Part shown: positions 1 through 8,579 of the stretch, in pieces
Numbering within the stretch: position 1 is the stretch's first letter
Layout of the letters: each line of letters begins with the position of its first letter
Assembly: GCA_021604005.1 (NCBI GenBank)
Contig: BQIV01000001.1
Span: 186,001-250,000 of the forward strand
Length of the DNA: 64,000 nucleotides
From: Nitrospirales bacterium
GTDB lineage: Bacteria; Nitrospirota; Nitrospiria; Nitrospirales; UBA8639
Direction: 5' to 3'
Notes under the pieces: model-generated
What the model saw: only the letters and a program-made list of their open reading frames with translations
Told to the model about the DNA's origin: nothing
The model's database searches: none
Position numbers and translations under genes: made by a program

Positions 1-10
1 TGTGCATCTG

Positions 11-126
11 TTCATAAACAAGGATTCTATCGTGAAGCAGGGAGGAAGCTGATGAAGAACCTCCATAAACCTTGGTCAGTGGAGTTCGTATTCCGAAAAT
101 ACTCAAGATTTTTCACCGGTGCATAA
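11..126 (+). pseudogene. Truncated copy of the 5' end of a guanylyltransferase gene
   Basis: Bases 11-75 match 1353-1417 (leader, ribosome-binding site and first codons of the intact sugar nucleotidyltransferase gene downstream) with only scattered mismatches and no gap. The copy has its own ATG at 52 behind GGGAGG and encodes MKNLHKPW, like MNTPNKPW in the intact gene. It then diverges and stops at 126 after 24 residues, before the nucleotide-binding glycine loop. It is read as a duplicated 5' fragment, not a working gene. A real short peptide cannot be excluded. Confidence 0.6.
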
Positions 127-133
127 AATTTCC

Positions 134-499
134 ATGAATCCTCCAACGGTACAGAATAAATTAGTTCTTACTTATTTTTTACTCTTCACCTTTTTGGTCT
201 GCGGGGTGGAGGGCTTATTTTGCCCAATGCCAGCCTCCGCAACCGACACACACCACTCTCAACCAGCATCTCACCATTCGTCATCCCAAACTGGTGAGTG
301 TCCGGATCAGCTCAAAAACTCTGAAAAAGAGTCTAAGCGATTACCCGTTGCCCTTCTTCAGGTTGAAAAGCTGGAAAACCTCGGAAGTTGGCTCGACCTG
401 TTCCTATCTTGTATCACTAAACGATATTTCAAAGAGAGCACGCTCACACCTTCCTCCTATCCTCTTCTGTTCCTTCGCTTCTCTGTGCTTCTAAATTGA
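134..499 (+). CDS. Small exported His/Cys-containing protein, unknown function
   Basis: This is a 121-residue open frame from ATG 134; a GTG at 119 is an alternative start. An N-terminal hydrophobic segment (about residues 9-26) looks like a signal peptide. It is followed by a His/Ser-rich stretch (THHSQPASHHSSS) and then CPDQL. Small His/Cys-rich exported proteins of this type often head metal-resistance operons, so a periplasmic metal-binding role is possible, but I do not recognise a named family. It lies 100 bases upstream of an ECF sigma-factor gene on the same strand. Confidence 0.4.
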   Translation: MNPPTVQNKLVLTYFLLFTFLVCGVEGLFCPMPASATDTHHSQPASHHSSSQTGECPDQLKNSEKESKRLPVALLQVEKLENLGSWLDLFLSCITKRYFKESTLTPSSYPLLFLRFSVLLN

Positions 500-598
500 G
501 TTCCTTCACCGTTTAGGTATCTCAGAATCCAGAAGCACGATTTCTTTCTGGGTTCATAGCAGCGGTGTATTTATTTATTCAATTTTAGGGGGCAGGAC

Positions 599-1321
599 AT
601 GAGAACAAACTCATACGAAGGTTTACCCAGAGAAGAATTGTGCCGAGTGCGGCATACCATGAACGGAACATCGATTATCGATAGCGGATTGAAAGAAAGA
701 AAGGCCCTTGTGGAAGCGGCACTGATTCAGAATCGCAAACAGTTTCTGTCTTTTCTCCACCGACGGGCAGGGAGCTTGGATTTTGTCGAAGACATCTTTC
801 AGCAATTCTGTCTTCGTGCCCTCACCAATAGCGCAACCCTAAGAAATCCAGAAAGGGTCGTCGCGTGGCTCTATCGGATTCTCCATAGCACGTTGGCCGA
901 TTTTTTTCGAAGTGAAAACCGACGGCAACGTGACGAGTCAGCATACACCCAATATCAGACCGAACAGGGTGGTACCAAGGAGAATGATCCAGAGAAAATT
1001 TGCGCCTGTTTTATAAAGGTTTTGCCTACGCTCCAGCCCCGGTATTTTCGCATGCTGGAGCGAATCGATCTGCGTGGAGAATCACGCGAAGAAGTCGCAA
1101 GGGATTTGGGCGTTACGAGCAACCTCGTACGAGTGCGTTTGCATCGGGCGCGGCGGGCTCTTAAGGATGCACTCCTGGACTCATGCCAGGCTTGCTGTCA
1201 TGAACAGAGATTCATGGACTGCGATTGTGTTGGAGGAGAAGAGGTGCACGGCATCAGTCGAAATCACAGCAACTGTAATGCGGTGAGATCTTTAACGTCT
1301 TATAAGAGGAGGACAGGATGA
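599..1321 (+). CDS. ECF-type RNA polymerase sigma factor with Cys-rich tail
   Basis: A 240-residue sigma-70 family protein. Region 2 is visible at about residues 40-105 (DIFQQFCLRAL, then VAWLYRILHSTLADFFRSE). Region 4, with its helix-turn-helix, is at about 135-190 (ARDLGVTSNLVRVRLHRARR). The tail carries a cysteine cluster (CQACCHE followed by CDC). ECF factors with C-terminal cysteine-rich domains, such as the CorE type, sense metals directly, so a metal-responsive role is a reasonable inference; no separate anti-sigma gene is adjacent. The start at 599 follows AGGGGGCAGGAC; ATG 659 is an alternative. A decayed paralogue lies at 23,685-24,333. Confidence 0.88.
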   Translation: MRTNSYEGLPREELCRVRHTMNGTSIIDSGLKERKALVEAALIQNRKQFLSFLHRRAGSLDFVEDIFQQFCLRALTNSATLRNPERVVAWLYRILHSTLADFFRSENRRQRDESAYTQYQTEQGGTKENDPEKICACFIKVLPTLQPRYFRMLERIDLRGESREEVARDLGVTSNLVRVRLHRARRALKDALLDSCQACCHEQRFMDCDCVGGEEVHGISRNHSNCNAVRSLTSYKRRTG

Positions 1322-1393
1322 TCTAGAGGTGGGAATAGGCCTTTTTCATCCATTCATGAACACGGATAGTATCGTGAAACAGGGAGGGATCTG

Positions 1394-2398
1394 ATGAATA
1401 CTCCAAATAAACCTTGGGCAATTGTTCTGGCGGGAGGTGAAGGAGAGCGAGTGAGGCCACTAGTGCAATCCTGGTTGGGACGGCACAGGCCCAAACAATA
1501 TTGTACGTTTGTGGGAACCCGTTCGATGTTTCAGCATACGCTCCACCGTGCAGCCAAACTGACGACTCCCGACCGGATGGTGACCGTCGTAGCTCATGGA
1601 CATGGAAACGAACCCTGGACACAGTTTGACGGAATTTCGGGGATACAAGTCCTGCGTCAACCGCTGAACTGTGACACGGCTGCGGGAATATTTCTTCCTC
1701 TCGCCTACATCCGTGCAAGAGATCCGAAGGCGACGGTGGTTCTTTACCCGTCCGACCACTTTGTGCATCCCGAAGACCGGTTTTTGAAAGTGGTTCAGTA
1801 TGCCGTGAAGACTGCAGAGCAAACACCCTGGCGCTTGGTTCTGCTTGGTGTACAACCGGATAGTCTCGAGTTGGAATATGGTTGGATTCAGCCAGGGTCA
1901 ATGCTCGATCAGTCAAGCTCCTACCAGGTGCGGGCCGTACGGGCATTTTTGGAAAAACCAAATGTCATGCAAGCCAGTCGAGCGATGGCTGAGGGGGCTG
2001 TGTGGAACACACTTATCCTGGCTGCGAAATTGTCGAAGCTGTGGGACCTCGGCTGTCACTGTTTTCCTGAGATGATGCCGCTTTTTCAGCGGCTCAGCGA
2101 GGCGATAGGAGGTCCGGAAGAAGGGAAGGTTTTGAATGCCATCTATGAGGTCATACCTGCCAGAAACTTTTCCTCGGGGTTGCTTCAACAGGTTCCAGAA
2201 CATGTTGCCGTGATGCAAATGAACGGAATCCTTTGGAGCGACTGGGGAAAGCCGGAACGAATTGTCCAGACCTTGCAGAAAATTGACAAACAACCCGCAT
2301 TCCCTTTGAGCCTTCTTTCAGGTCTGCCGCAAGTACATGCGAGTGAATTAAAAGTTGCTCCCTTATGTGTTGCAGGTGAAAAGAAAATCACAGTTTAA
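1394..2398 (+). CDS. Mannose-1-phosphate guanylyltransferase-like nucleotidyltransferase
   Basis: A 334-residue sugar nucleotidyltransferase. Motifs in order: the nucleotide-binding loop LAGGEGERVRPL (about residues 12-23) with RPKQY soon after, the metal-binding PSDHFV (about 120), FLEKP (about 185), WNTLI (about 204), and WSDWGKPERI near the end. This order fits GDP-mannose pyrophosphorylases, which make GDP-mannose from GTP and mannose-1-phosphate for glycans or compatible solutes. It lacks the C-terminal isomerase domain of the long bifunctional enzymes. The start follows CAGGGAGG. Its leader and first codons are duplicated at the window's left edge. Confidence 0.85.
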   Translation: MNTPNKPWAIVLAGGEGERVRPLVQSWLGRHRPKQYCTFVGTRSMFQHTLHRAAKLTTPDRMVTVVAHGHGNEPWTQFDGISGIQVLRQPLNCDTAAGIFLPLAYIRARDPKATVVLYPSDHFVHPEDRFLKVVQYAVKTAEQTPWRLVLLGVQPDSLELEYGWIQPGSMLDQSSSYQVRAVRAFLEKPNVMQASRAMAEGAVWNTLILAAKLSKLWDLGCHCFPEMMPLFQRLSEAIGGPEEGKVLNAIYEVIPARNFSSGLLQQVPEHVAVMQMNGILWSDWGKPERIVQTLQKIDKQPAFPLSLLSGLPQVHASELKVAPLCVAGEKKITV

Positions 2399-2429
2399 GG
2401 AAACAGAGAACCCAAGAAGGAGGTGCATC

Positions 2430-2642
2430 ATGGTAAAGCAGCAACTATTCAAGAAAAAAGGTCGTGACGTGGAAGTGTCAGAGACAACCCAAGGTAGTCA
2501 AGAAATACCGGAGGTTGACGATCTTCGAGCCTGCATCGCCTGTCGGGCCCATGAGCTTTTTGAGCAAGGGGGCTGTTGCCATGGACATGACCTTGATCAT
2601 TGGCTGCAAGCGGAGCAAGAGATTCTAGGCAGCAAATCTTAA
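2430..2642 (+). CDS. DUF2934 family small protein
   Basis: A 70-residue protein starting at ATG 2430 behind AAGAAGGAGG. The C-terminal half (ACRAHELFEQGGCCHGHDL, then HWLQAEQEIL) fits DUF2934, a short domain with a conserved G-x-D-x-x-x-W-L-x-A-E pattern that is common in Nitrospirota and soil bacteria. Its function is unknown. The N-terminal half is charged and low in complexity. It lies 31 bases after the guanylyltransferase gene and is probably co-transcribed with it. Confidence 0.75.
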   Translation: MVKQQLFKKKGRDVEVSETTQGSQEIPEVDDLRACIACRAHELFEQGGCCHGHDLDHWLQAEQEILGSKS

Positions 2643-2786
2643 AGAGTTCCCGTGTTAGTGCGGTAAAGAGAAATAGAAATTGGCATGACATGAATACGCG
2701 CCAGAAATGTGGAGCACAACCGAGAAGCGTTTGTGTTGAAAATTATGAATTAACTCACTGTGGGAAATTGCAGACGAAAAGTGACG

Positions 2787-2867
2787 CATGCTGACAGCTA
2801 GGATCAGGGGATGCCCAAGTGAAGGCGGGTAAGAATATCTTAATGGTTTGTGAATAGGCATGGGGAC
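2787..2867 (+). repeat. Dispersed repeat A, copy 1 (promoter-region duplicate)
   Basis: These 81 bases match 6399-6480 upstream of the Rieske gene, sharing a GCTAGGA block, GGGGATGCCCAAGT, TCTTAATG and a final TGTGAA..GCATGG block. The copy here is separated from its partner segment (3705-3926) by a methyltransferase gene, while at the Rieske locus the two segments are adjacent. Confidence 0.75.
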
Positions 2868-2878
2868 TAATTCAAATA

Positions 2879-3625
2879 ATGAACTTGTTCAAGCTTACAG
2901 CACAAAGGCTATTACCGGTACCAGTTCAAAATCTGCTCAGGGGTCGACTGCCAACCTGGAAACGCTGGCGGACTGCTTGCTGGCTACGGCTTGGGAAGAC
3001 TGAACCCCTCAGACGGGATTTCGGTGCAGAGGATGGGCAACCCATTGACCGGTATTATATCGAGCAGTTTCTGTCTCAATATGCGACAGATATCCATGGA
3101 CACGTGCTTGAAGTCGGTGACAATGACTATACCCGGCGATTTGGCAGTGATCGGGTTACCCATTCCGATGTGCTTCATGTTAGTCCGGATCACCTCAAGG
3201 CTACGATCATTGGCGACTTAACGTCTGCAGATCACATTCCTTCGGAGACTTTTGATTGTATCATTCTGACCCAGACTCTCCAGTACCCGTACCACATCTT
3301 AAAAGCCATTCGGACCTGTTACCGCATTCTTAAATCAGGAGGGGTCATTCTGGTGACCTTACCGGGCATTCAACAGATCGATCGTGAAGATATGGAAGCT
3401 TACGGTGAATATTGGCGGTTTACGACGTTATCGGCACATCGACTCTTCACGGAGTACTTTCCTGATGACTGTGTCACGGTCCAGTCATACGGCAATGTAT
3501 TGGCCGCAATGGCTTTTCTGTACGGGGTTGTCACGGAGGAATTGAAGCCACATCAGCTCGATCTACAAGATAGAGACTACGAAATGACCATCACCGTCAG
3601 GGCTGTAAAGCCGTTCGAGAAATAA
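2879..3625 (+). CDS. Class I SAM-dependent methyltransferase
   Basis: A 248-residue protein. The Rossmann-type SAM-binding core starts with VLEVGDNDYTRRFG (about residue 75), a variant of the usual E-x-G-x-G-x-G loop, followed by FDCIILTQTLQYPY (about 122) and a helix ending LKSGGVILVTLPG (about 155). It belongs with Methyltransf_11-type enzymes often found near glycosyltransferases. The substrate is unknown. No strong ribosome-binding site is visible before ATG 2879. It sits between two halves of a sequence that is continuous at the Rieske promoter, so it looks inserted or captured. Confidence 0.75.
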   Translation: MNLFKLTAQRLLPVPVQNLLRGRLPTWKRWRTACWLRLGKTEPLRRDFGAEDGQPIDRYYIEQFLSQYATDIHGHVLEVGDNDYTRRFGSDRVTHSDVLHVSPDHLKATIIGDLTSADHIPSETFDCIILTQTLQYPYHILKAIRTCYRILKSGGVILVTLPGIQQIDREDMEAYGEYWRFTTLSAHRLFTEYFPDDCVTVQSYGNVLAAMAFLYGVVTEELKPHQLDLQDRDYEMTITVRAVKPFEK

Positions 3626-3704
3626 TTGTGAAGTTGCGCGGAATAGGGTGTTGCAAACGAGGAGTCAGATAGGTAGCAGCCGTACTTGAATTGAGGGACA
3701 TCAT

Positions 3705-3926
3705 CTTCAGGTATGACAGAGTGCGGGGGACTCAGTTGATCTTTGAGGCTTGTGTAGGGAGGCCTGGGATGCCGTGGAAAAGAAATTTTCGCGGAACCTA
3801 TGAATGAGAGAAAAAGGAAAAGGACCTGGTTAGCTATGAGTCTGAAGAGGAATTCAATGAAGGAAATCTCATGGACGCTTCTGAAGAAAAAGGGCGACGG
3901 ACGTTTCTTGGGTGGGTGACTGGTGT
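3705..3926 (+). repeat. Dispersed repeat B, copy 1 (Rieske leader and 5' end)
   Basis: This segment is closely similar to 6487-6708. It includes an identical stretch around GGCTTGTGTAGGGAGGCCTG, the same GAAAAGAAAT and AATGAGAGAAAAA blocks, the ribosome-binding site, and the first 18 codons of the Rieske gene. Similarity ends abruptly inside codon 19. Confidence 0.85.
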
Positions 3927-4050
3927 CGCCCGGAGTAAATCGTTGAGACGCTTCGCGAAAGGGGGAAAGAACTTGCATTTTTACACGATGGTATCTCCGT
4001 TCACACCAATGCTCCCGAGTTCGCTGGTGATTCCGGAAATATGGAACTGA
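3871..4050 (+). pseudogene. Truncated Rieske-protein 5' copy
   Basis: The frame from ATG 3871 encodes MDASEEKGRRTFLGWVTGV, matching MNTSEEKGRRTFLGWVTGV of the intact Rieske protein at 6653. It then switches to unrelated sequence (ARSKSLRR...) and stops after 59 residues. The membrane anchor is cut off and the 2Fe-2S domain is absent, so it cannot be a functional Rieske protein. It may still be transcribed, because the duplicated leader is intact, and it lies just before the GH15-family gene, whose expression it could drive. Confidence 0.75.
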
Positions 4051-4108
4051 CAAACTGACAATAAATCGGGAGCCGGTAAAGAGAGATTGGTTGATTGCTG
4101 TTCATGAT

Positions 4109-6103
4109 ATGACTGTATTCGAGAGATCAAAGTTGGCTGCACACGATTCTGAATTCTATGCACCCCTCAGTGACTATGCGATGATTGGCGATTGCCATGG
4201 CGCAGCATTCGTTTCGCGCGATGGCAGTGTGGATTGGTGCTGTCTCGGCCGGTTTGATGTGGACCCCGTTTTTTGCCGTATTCTAGATGCTGCAAAGGGA
4301 GGCTATCTATCGATTCAACCTACGGTTCCCTATGAGGTTACGCGAACCTACCTAGCCGGAACCAATATTCTGCGTACTGTCTTCATAACGCCAAAAGGAA
4401 AAATCGCTGTCACGGACTTCATGCCAGTGGGGCGAAAATCCGGAGCAGGAACCCACGACTACGTGACGCTCACCGCCCCGTTTTGGTTGGTGCGTGTGGT
4501 TGAAAGTCTTGAAGGCACGACCAAGATCCGGGTCACTTACCGACCAACACCAGACTTTGTACGTTGCACTGGGAATCTTACGGCTTCCCCTGGGGGTGTA
4601 TCTATAGAGAATGGCCCCTACTTTTATGGTGACGGTGAATTTACCGTTGGGGATGAGGGGGCAGAGACCATCATTGAACTTTGTGCTGGAGAAAGGAAAT
4701 TCTTTATTGTCAGTGGAGAACCAATCAAAGACGATAGACATTATCTTCCTGCTCGCGCTCAACATCTTTTCAAGATTACTAAGAAGTTCTGGGAAGAATG
4801 GTCGTCCTACTGTCAGTATTCAGGTCCCTATCTCGAACGGATCCAACGCTGCGCCCTGCTACTTAAGCTTCTGACCTATGCGCCAACGGGCAGCATCGTG
4901 AGTGCTCCGACAACCTCTCTACCCGACATGACCAGTGGCAAGAGGAACTGGGACGCTCGCCGTTGTTGGCTGCAGGATGCGACATTGACCCACTACGTCC
5001 TCTCGACGCTCGGTTATGGCGGTGAAGCGAGTCGGTTCTCACAGTTTCTGGCACGCTGTTGTGTAGAAAATCACCCCCAAGTTCCAGTTTCGTGTGGAAT
5101 CGATGGCGATGCGACGGCGAAGGAAGAACATCTCGATCATCTTGAGGGATATCGTGGGGGGCTTCCGGACCGCACTGGGGACGGTGTTGTCGCTCAGCCT
5201 CAGCTTCACGTGTATGGAGAAGTACTAGACTGGGCTTGTCTCGCCCAATCTCTGGGAATGCAGATCGATGGCGGTGGACTGGCATTACTCGATTCATTGG
5301 CTGATGTCGTTGCCATGAATTGGATGGAACCTGACCGAAAGATTCGGTCTATGCCCGGACCACCTCGGCAACTTGTATCCAGCAAGATTATGAGTTGGGT
5401 GGCGATGGACCGGGCAATCCGCATGTTTGGCGATCATGGAGGACGAGGTGAGATCCGCGAGGCCATTCGGAAGGCGGTTCTCACTTGGGGGGTCGATCCC
5501 GAGCATGGTTATCTTCGACAAACGTTTGAAGGACCAGAAACCGATACTGAAGCCCTCCGTGCACCATTGATGGGTTTTCCCCTTCCTCGCTCTACCTTTG
5601 AACGCACCGTCAACATGATAACAGGGACTCTACAAAGCACAGACCTGCTCAAGGACTCTGGCAAAGAGGATTTGGTAAGAGAATCCGAAGGCCCCGTATT
5701 GACTTCCAGCTTGTGGCTCGTCGACGCGCTGCTATTTCTCGACCGAGAGGAGGAAGCCAAGGATCTTTACAAACGGCTGCTCTCCTATAGCAATGATGTT
5801 GGGTTATTTCCGCAGGTGATAGACCCAAAAACCCAAGAGTTTCTAGGCAATTTCCCTCGGGCAGTCACGCATCTGTCACTGATTCATACGGCAATGAACT
5901 TTACATTGTATAAAACGGGAGGTGTGGAGGCATTGTATGGAATTTACGCTGACCGAGCTCGTCAGACGGTTCCGGCTTCGACGGGTCTCCGAGCCCTCTG
6001 GACCACGTTTAAGAAATCTGTCTTCGTGAGACGGTTCTGGTCTTCAGATGCATCCATCCTCATTCTTGATCCTCCGGGAACTCCTTCAAATGATACCCCC
6101 TGA
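4109..6103 (+). CDS. GH15-family glucoamylase/trehalase-like protein, catalytic Glu residues apparently lost
   Basis: About 664 residues with the layout of bacterial GH15 proteins: an N-terminal beta domain (PLSDYAMIGDCHGAAFVSRDG) and an (alpha/alpha)6 barrel with KRNWDARRCWLQDATLTHY, HLEGYRGGLPDRTGD and FLGNFPRAVTHLSLIHTA. Active members hydrolyse alpha-glucosidic bonds in trehalose or glucans using two Glu residues. As I recall the family, the first sits in a GIWExRG motif and the second in an AEE(Y/I)DP motif. Here the equivalents read KIRSMPG (about residue 410) and FPQVIDP (about 566), so both Glu seem replaced. It may be a binding or regulatory protein, or have changed chemistry. A TTG at 4091 is an alternative start. 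Confidence 0.82.
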   Translation: MTVFERSKLAAHDSEFYAPLSDYAMIGDCHGAAFVSRDGSVDWCCLGRFDVDPVFCRILDAAKGGYLSIQPTVPYEVTRTYLAGTNILRTVFITPKGKIAVTDFMPVGRKSGAGTHDYVTLTAPFWLVRVVESLEGTTKIRVTYRPTPDFVRCTGNLTASPGGVSIENGPYFYGDGEFTVGDEGAETIIELCAGERKFFIVSGEPIKDDRHYLPARAQHLFKITKKFWEEWSSYCQYSGPYLERIQRCALLLKLLTYAPTGSIVSAPTTSLPDMTSGKRNWDARRCWLQDATLTHYVLSTLGYGGEASRFSQFLARCCVENHPQVPVSCGIDGDATAKEEHLDHLEGYRGGLPDRTGDGVVAQPQLHVYGEVLDWACLAQSLGMQIDGGGLALLDSLADVVAMNWMEPDRKIRSMPGPPRQLVSSKIMSWVAMDRAIRMFGDHGGRGEIREAIRKAVLTWGVDPEHGYLRQTFEGPETDTEALRAPLMGFPLPRSTFERTVNMITGTLQSTDLLKDSGKEDLVRESEGPVLTSSLWLVDALLFLDREEEAKDLYKRLLSYSNDVGLFPQVIDPKTQEFLGNFPRAVTHLSLIHTAMNFTLYKTGGVEALYGIYADRARQTVPASTGLRALWTTFKKSVFVRRFWSSDASILILDPPGTPSNDTP

Positions 6104-6652
6104 GGAAACGTGTACAACAGAACATGTACCCAATTTTCCGAACAGTGGGGTTGGGCGGCAAACTCTCGTCCAGAAGAGCAATTACGTCGGTGCCCTGTGC
6201 TCCTATTGACGTAGGAAAAGCCATCTCTTCGCTGGATGAACATATTGATGGAAACGGTTCCTAAATTTAATTACCTAGAATTAGATCGCGGTGGTTGATG
6301 ATTTCTAGAAATATAGCAACAGCCGTAAGCCCTAAATTTCGTTGCCGGCTTCATTTATGAATTAGCACGGTACGAGAAATTTCAGCCTTGGCTTTCCCCA
6401 TGCTGGCAGCTAGGAATAGGGGATGCCCAAGTTAAGGAGGATAAGAAAATCTTAATGACTTGTGAAAAAGCATGGAGGACCTACCGTCTCATGTATTACA
6501 GAGAGGGTGGAACCCCGTTGATCCTCGAGGCTTGTGTAGGGAGGCCTGGGATGCCGTGGAAAAGAAATGTTCGCGGAACGCATGAATGAGAGAAAAAATG
6601 AAAGAAACGGGTTACCTATGAGTCTGAAGAGGAATTCAATGAAGGAGATCTC
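6104..6652 (+). promoter_or_regulatory. Upstream region of the bc1-type operon (549 bp, no gene)
   Basis: No convincing gene is present. The last 255 bases hold repeat segments A (6399-6480) and B (6487-6652), also found at 2787-2867 and 3705-3926. Conservation of the non-coding part between the copies suggests it holds the promoter and leader of the respiratory operon. I could not assign a -35/-10 pair with confidence. Confidence 0.4.
6399..6480 (+). repeat. Dispersed repeat A, copy 2
   Basis: Partner of 2787-2867, starting CATGCTGGCAGCTAGGAATA and ending near CATGGAGGAC. It is directly followed by repeat B copy 2, which probably represents the original arrangement. Confidence 0.75.
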
Positions 6653-6708
6653 ATGAATACTTCTGAAGAAAAAGGGCGACGGACGTTTCTTGGGTGGGTG
6701 ACTGGAGT
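6487..6708 (+). repeat. Dispersed repeat B, copy 2 (native Rieske leader)
   Basis: Leader plus the first codons of the intact Rieske gene; the near-identical partner is 3705-3926. The shared AAGGAG-type ribosome-binding site and start context show that the copied unit included translation signals. Confidence 0.8.
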
Positions 6709-7165
6709 TATTGCGGCAGTCATTGGTGCCACAGTCGGAATCCCTCTCGTGGGGTACACGATTTTACCTGCCCTTAAACGACGTGAGCCAGAATGGACTG
6801 ATGTCGGGCCGGTAGACTCGCTCCCATTCGGGATTCCGAAGGAGATGGCGTGTATTCATACCATTGCGGATGGATGGCATAAAACCACTACCAAAAAGTC
6901 GCTGTGGGCCGTCAAGGATAAGACTGGAGCGGTAATGGTCTACTCACCAATCTGCACTCATCTTGGTTGTGGGTATCGGTGGGAGTCGGAGCAGCAAAAG
7001 TTCCATTGCCCTTGCCACCATAGTTTCTTTTCCGTGGATGGGAAGGTTTTGTCCGGGCCGGCCCCTCGGCCTCTTGACACCCTTCCCACGAAAATTAAAA
7101 ACGGTCGGCTTTTAGTGATCTACAAAGAATTTAAGGCGGGTTCCGCAGCAAAAATTGAATTGTAA
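6653..7165 (+). CDS. petA: Rieske 2Fe-2S protein of the bc1-type complex
   Basis: 170 residues. One N-terminal transmembrane anchor (about 12-36) is preceded by a twin-arginine-like GRRTFLGW. The cluster ligands sit in CTHLGC (about 107-112) and CPCHHS (about 123-128), and the family GPAPRPL follows. It transfers electrons from quinol to cytochrome c on the periplasmic side of complex III. ATG 6653 follows GAAGGAGATCTC. The cytochrome b-c gene begins 27 bases downstream. The gene's leader and first 18 codons are duplicated upstream of the GH15-family gene. Confidence 0.95.
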   Translation: MNTSEEKGRRTFLGWVTGVIAAVIGATVGIPLVGYTILPALKRREPEWTDVGPVDSLPFGIPKEMACIHTIADGWHKTTTKKSLWAVKDKTGAVMVYSPICTHLGCGYRWESEQQKFHCPCHHSFFSVDGKVLSGPAPRPLDTLPTKIKNGRLLVIYKEFKAGSAAKIEL

Positions 7166-7192
7166 CGATCATTTTGAGGCAAGGAGTGCGGT

Positions 7193-8509
7193 GTGGGACA
7201 GCGGATGTATCAATGGCTAGATAAGCGGTTACACCTGGGACCGGTAAAGATGGCGCTCTTGAACGAACCGATTCCCGGAGGGGCGAGCTGGATCTACGTC
7301 TTCGGGAGCATCACGCTGTTTTTCTTTCTACTTCAAATGGTGACCGGCATGTTTTTGGCCATCTATTACTCTCCTTCGACCGAGCATGCCTATATAAGTA
7401 TTCGTTACATCATGGACGAAGTCGCATTCGGCCCCTTCATTCGCAGCCTTCATCATTGGGGCGCGAGTGCCATGATGGTCGTCATTGGGCTGCACATGCT
7501 GCAGGTCTTCTTGTACGGAGCCTACAAGCGGCCACGCGAGTTGCTATGGATTGTCGGCATCGTGCTTTTTATCCTTACCTTGGCCTTCGGATTTAGTGGG
7601 TATCTCCTCCCATGGGATCAGCGAGCCTACTGGGCCACCCAGGTTGGCATCAATATCGTGGGAACAATCCCCTTAGTTGGCGATGTACTCGTTCGCATCA
7701 TCCGTGGTGGGCAGAATCTTGGCGCCATGACATTGAATCGGTTCTATGCGCTGCACACCCTGTTTCTCCCCTGGTTGGTAATGGCTTTGGTTGCCGTCCA
7801 TCTTTTTATTTTGCGGAGAGTTGGACCGGCGGGACCCTGGGATGAGGTTCGGGCAGCTCGATTCCAAGAGCCCTTCTGGCCGAAGCAAGTCGCCATGGAT
7901 GCCGTGGCGATTGGACTGGTGTTCTTTATCGTCGTGGCCTTTGCCATCGCCAGTCCTGCGCCGCTCGCCAATCCAGCCAATCCCTCGGATACTACCTTCA
8001 TGCCTCTGCCGGAATGGTATTTCCTCTTTTATTACCAGCTTCTCAAATATCTGGAAGGCCCTTGGGAAATTGTAGGGACCCTAATCCTTCCTCTCCTGTT
8101 TTTTGCGGCGCTCTTCCTGCTGCCTTGGTTGGATCGCCGCAAGGAGCGACGGCCGGTGTCCCGCCCAATGGTCATGAGTGCAGGAGTGGGCTTTCTCGCG
8201 GTCGTCGTCACACTTCTGACAATCTCAATCAGGGAGGTGTCTTCCATTCCAAAACTCGATCCCTCTGTGCTTCGAGGAAAGATTTTGTATCAAGAGCTGG
8301 ATTGTGCGGGTTGCCATCGCATTCACGGAGAAGGCGAAGCCACGGCCCCTGACTTGTCCTATGTCGGCGATATTCGGGACCGGGATTGGCTCATCCGTCA
8401 CTTCCGGGATCCACAGGCGGTTGTCCCTGAATCAGAAATGCCGGAGTACGGTCTGAATGAGCAAGAGCTGAACGATCTCACTAGCTATATGCTTGTATTG
8501 AAACGGTAG
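7193..8509 (+). CDS. Cytochrome b fused to a C-terminal c-type cytochrome domain
   Basis: 438 residues starting at GTG 7193 behind AAGGAG. Residues 1-345 are cytochrome b with its transmembrane helices, paired haem-ligand histidines (HHWGASAMMVVIGLHM and HTLFLPWLVMALVAVH) and the quinol-site motif PEWYFLF. Residues from about 355 to the end form a monohaem cytochrome c domain with CAGCH and a likely distal Met in SEMPEYGL. It is the quinol-oxidising core of complex III. The fused cytochrome replaces a separate c1 subunit, an arrangement also seen in the QcrC-type proteins of some bacteria. It lies between the Rieske gene and a second cytochrome c. Confidence 0.93.
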   Translation: MGQRMYQWLDKRLHLGPVKMALLNEPIPGGASWIYVFGSITLFFFLLQMVTGMFLAIYYSPSTEHAYISIRYIMDEVAFGPFIRSLHHWGASAMMVVIGLHMLQVFLYGAYKRPRELLWIVGIVLFILTLAFGFSGYLLPWDQRAYWATQVGINIVGTIPLVGDVLVRIIRGGQNLGAMTLNRFYALHTLFLPWLVMALVAVHLFILRRVGPAGPWDEVRAARFQEPFWPKQVAMDAVAIGLVFFIVVAFAIASPAPLANPANPSDTTFMPLPEWYFLFYYQLLKYLEGPWEIVGTLILPLLFFAALFLLPWLDRRKERRPVSRPMVMSAGVGFLAVVVTLLTISIREVSSIPKLDPSVLRGKILYQELDCAGCHRIHGEGEATAPDLSYVGDIRDRDWLIRHFRDPQAVVPESEMPEYGLNEQELNDLTSYMLVLKR

Positions 8510-8579
8510 CGATACAGCATGCCCCGATAATGAGATGTGAGCGATGAGTATAAGACCAGCTTTTTATTAAGGAGGAGTG

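Noticed and set aside
1323-1961. Minus-strand frame of 212 codons over the guanylyltransferase
   Set aside because: It is a shadow of the well-supported plus-strand gene and has no recognisable domain.
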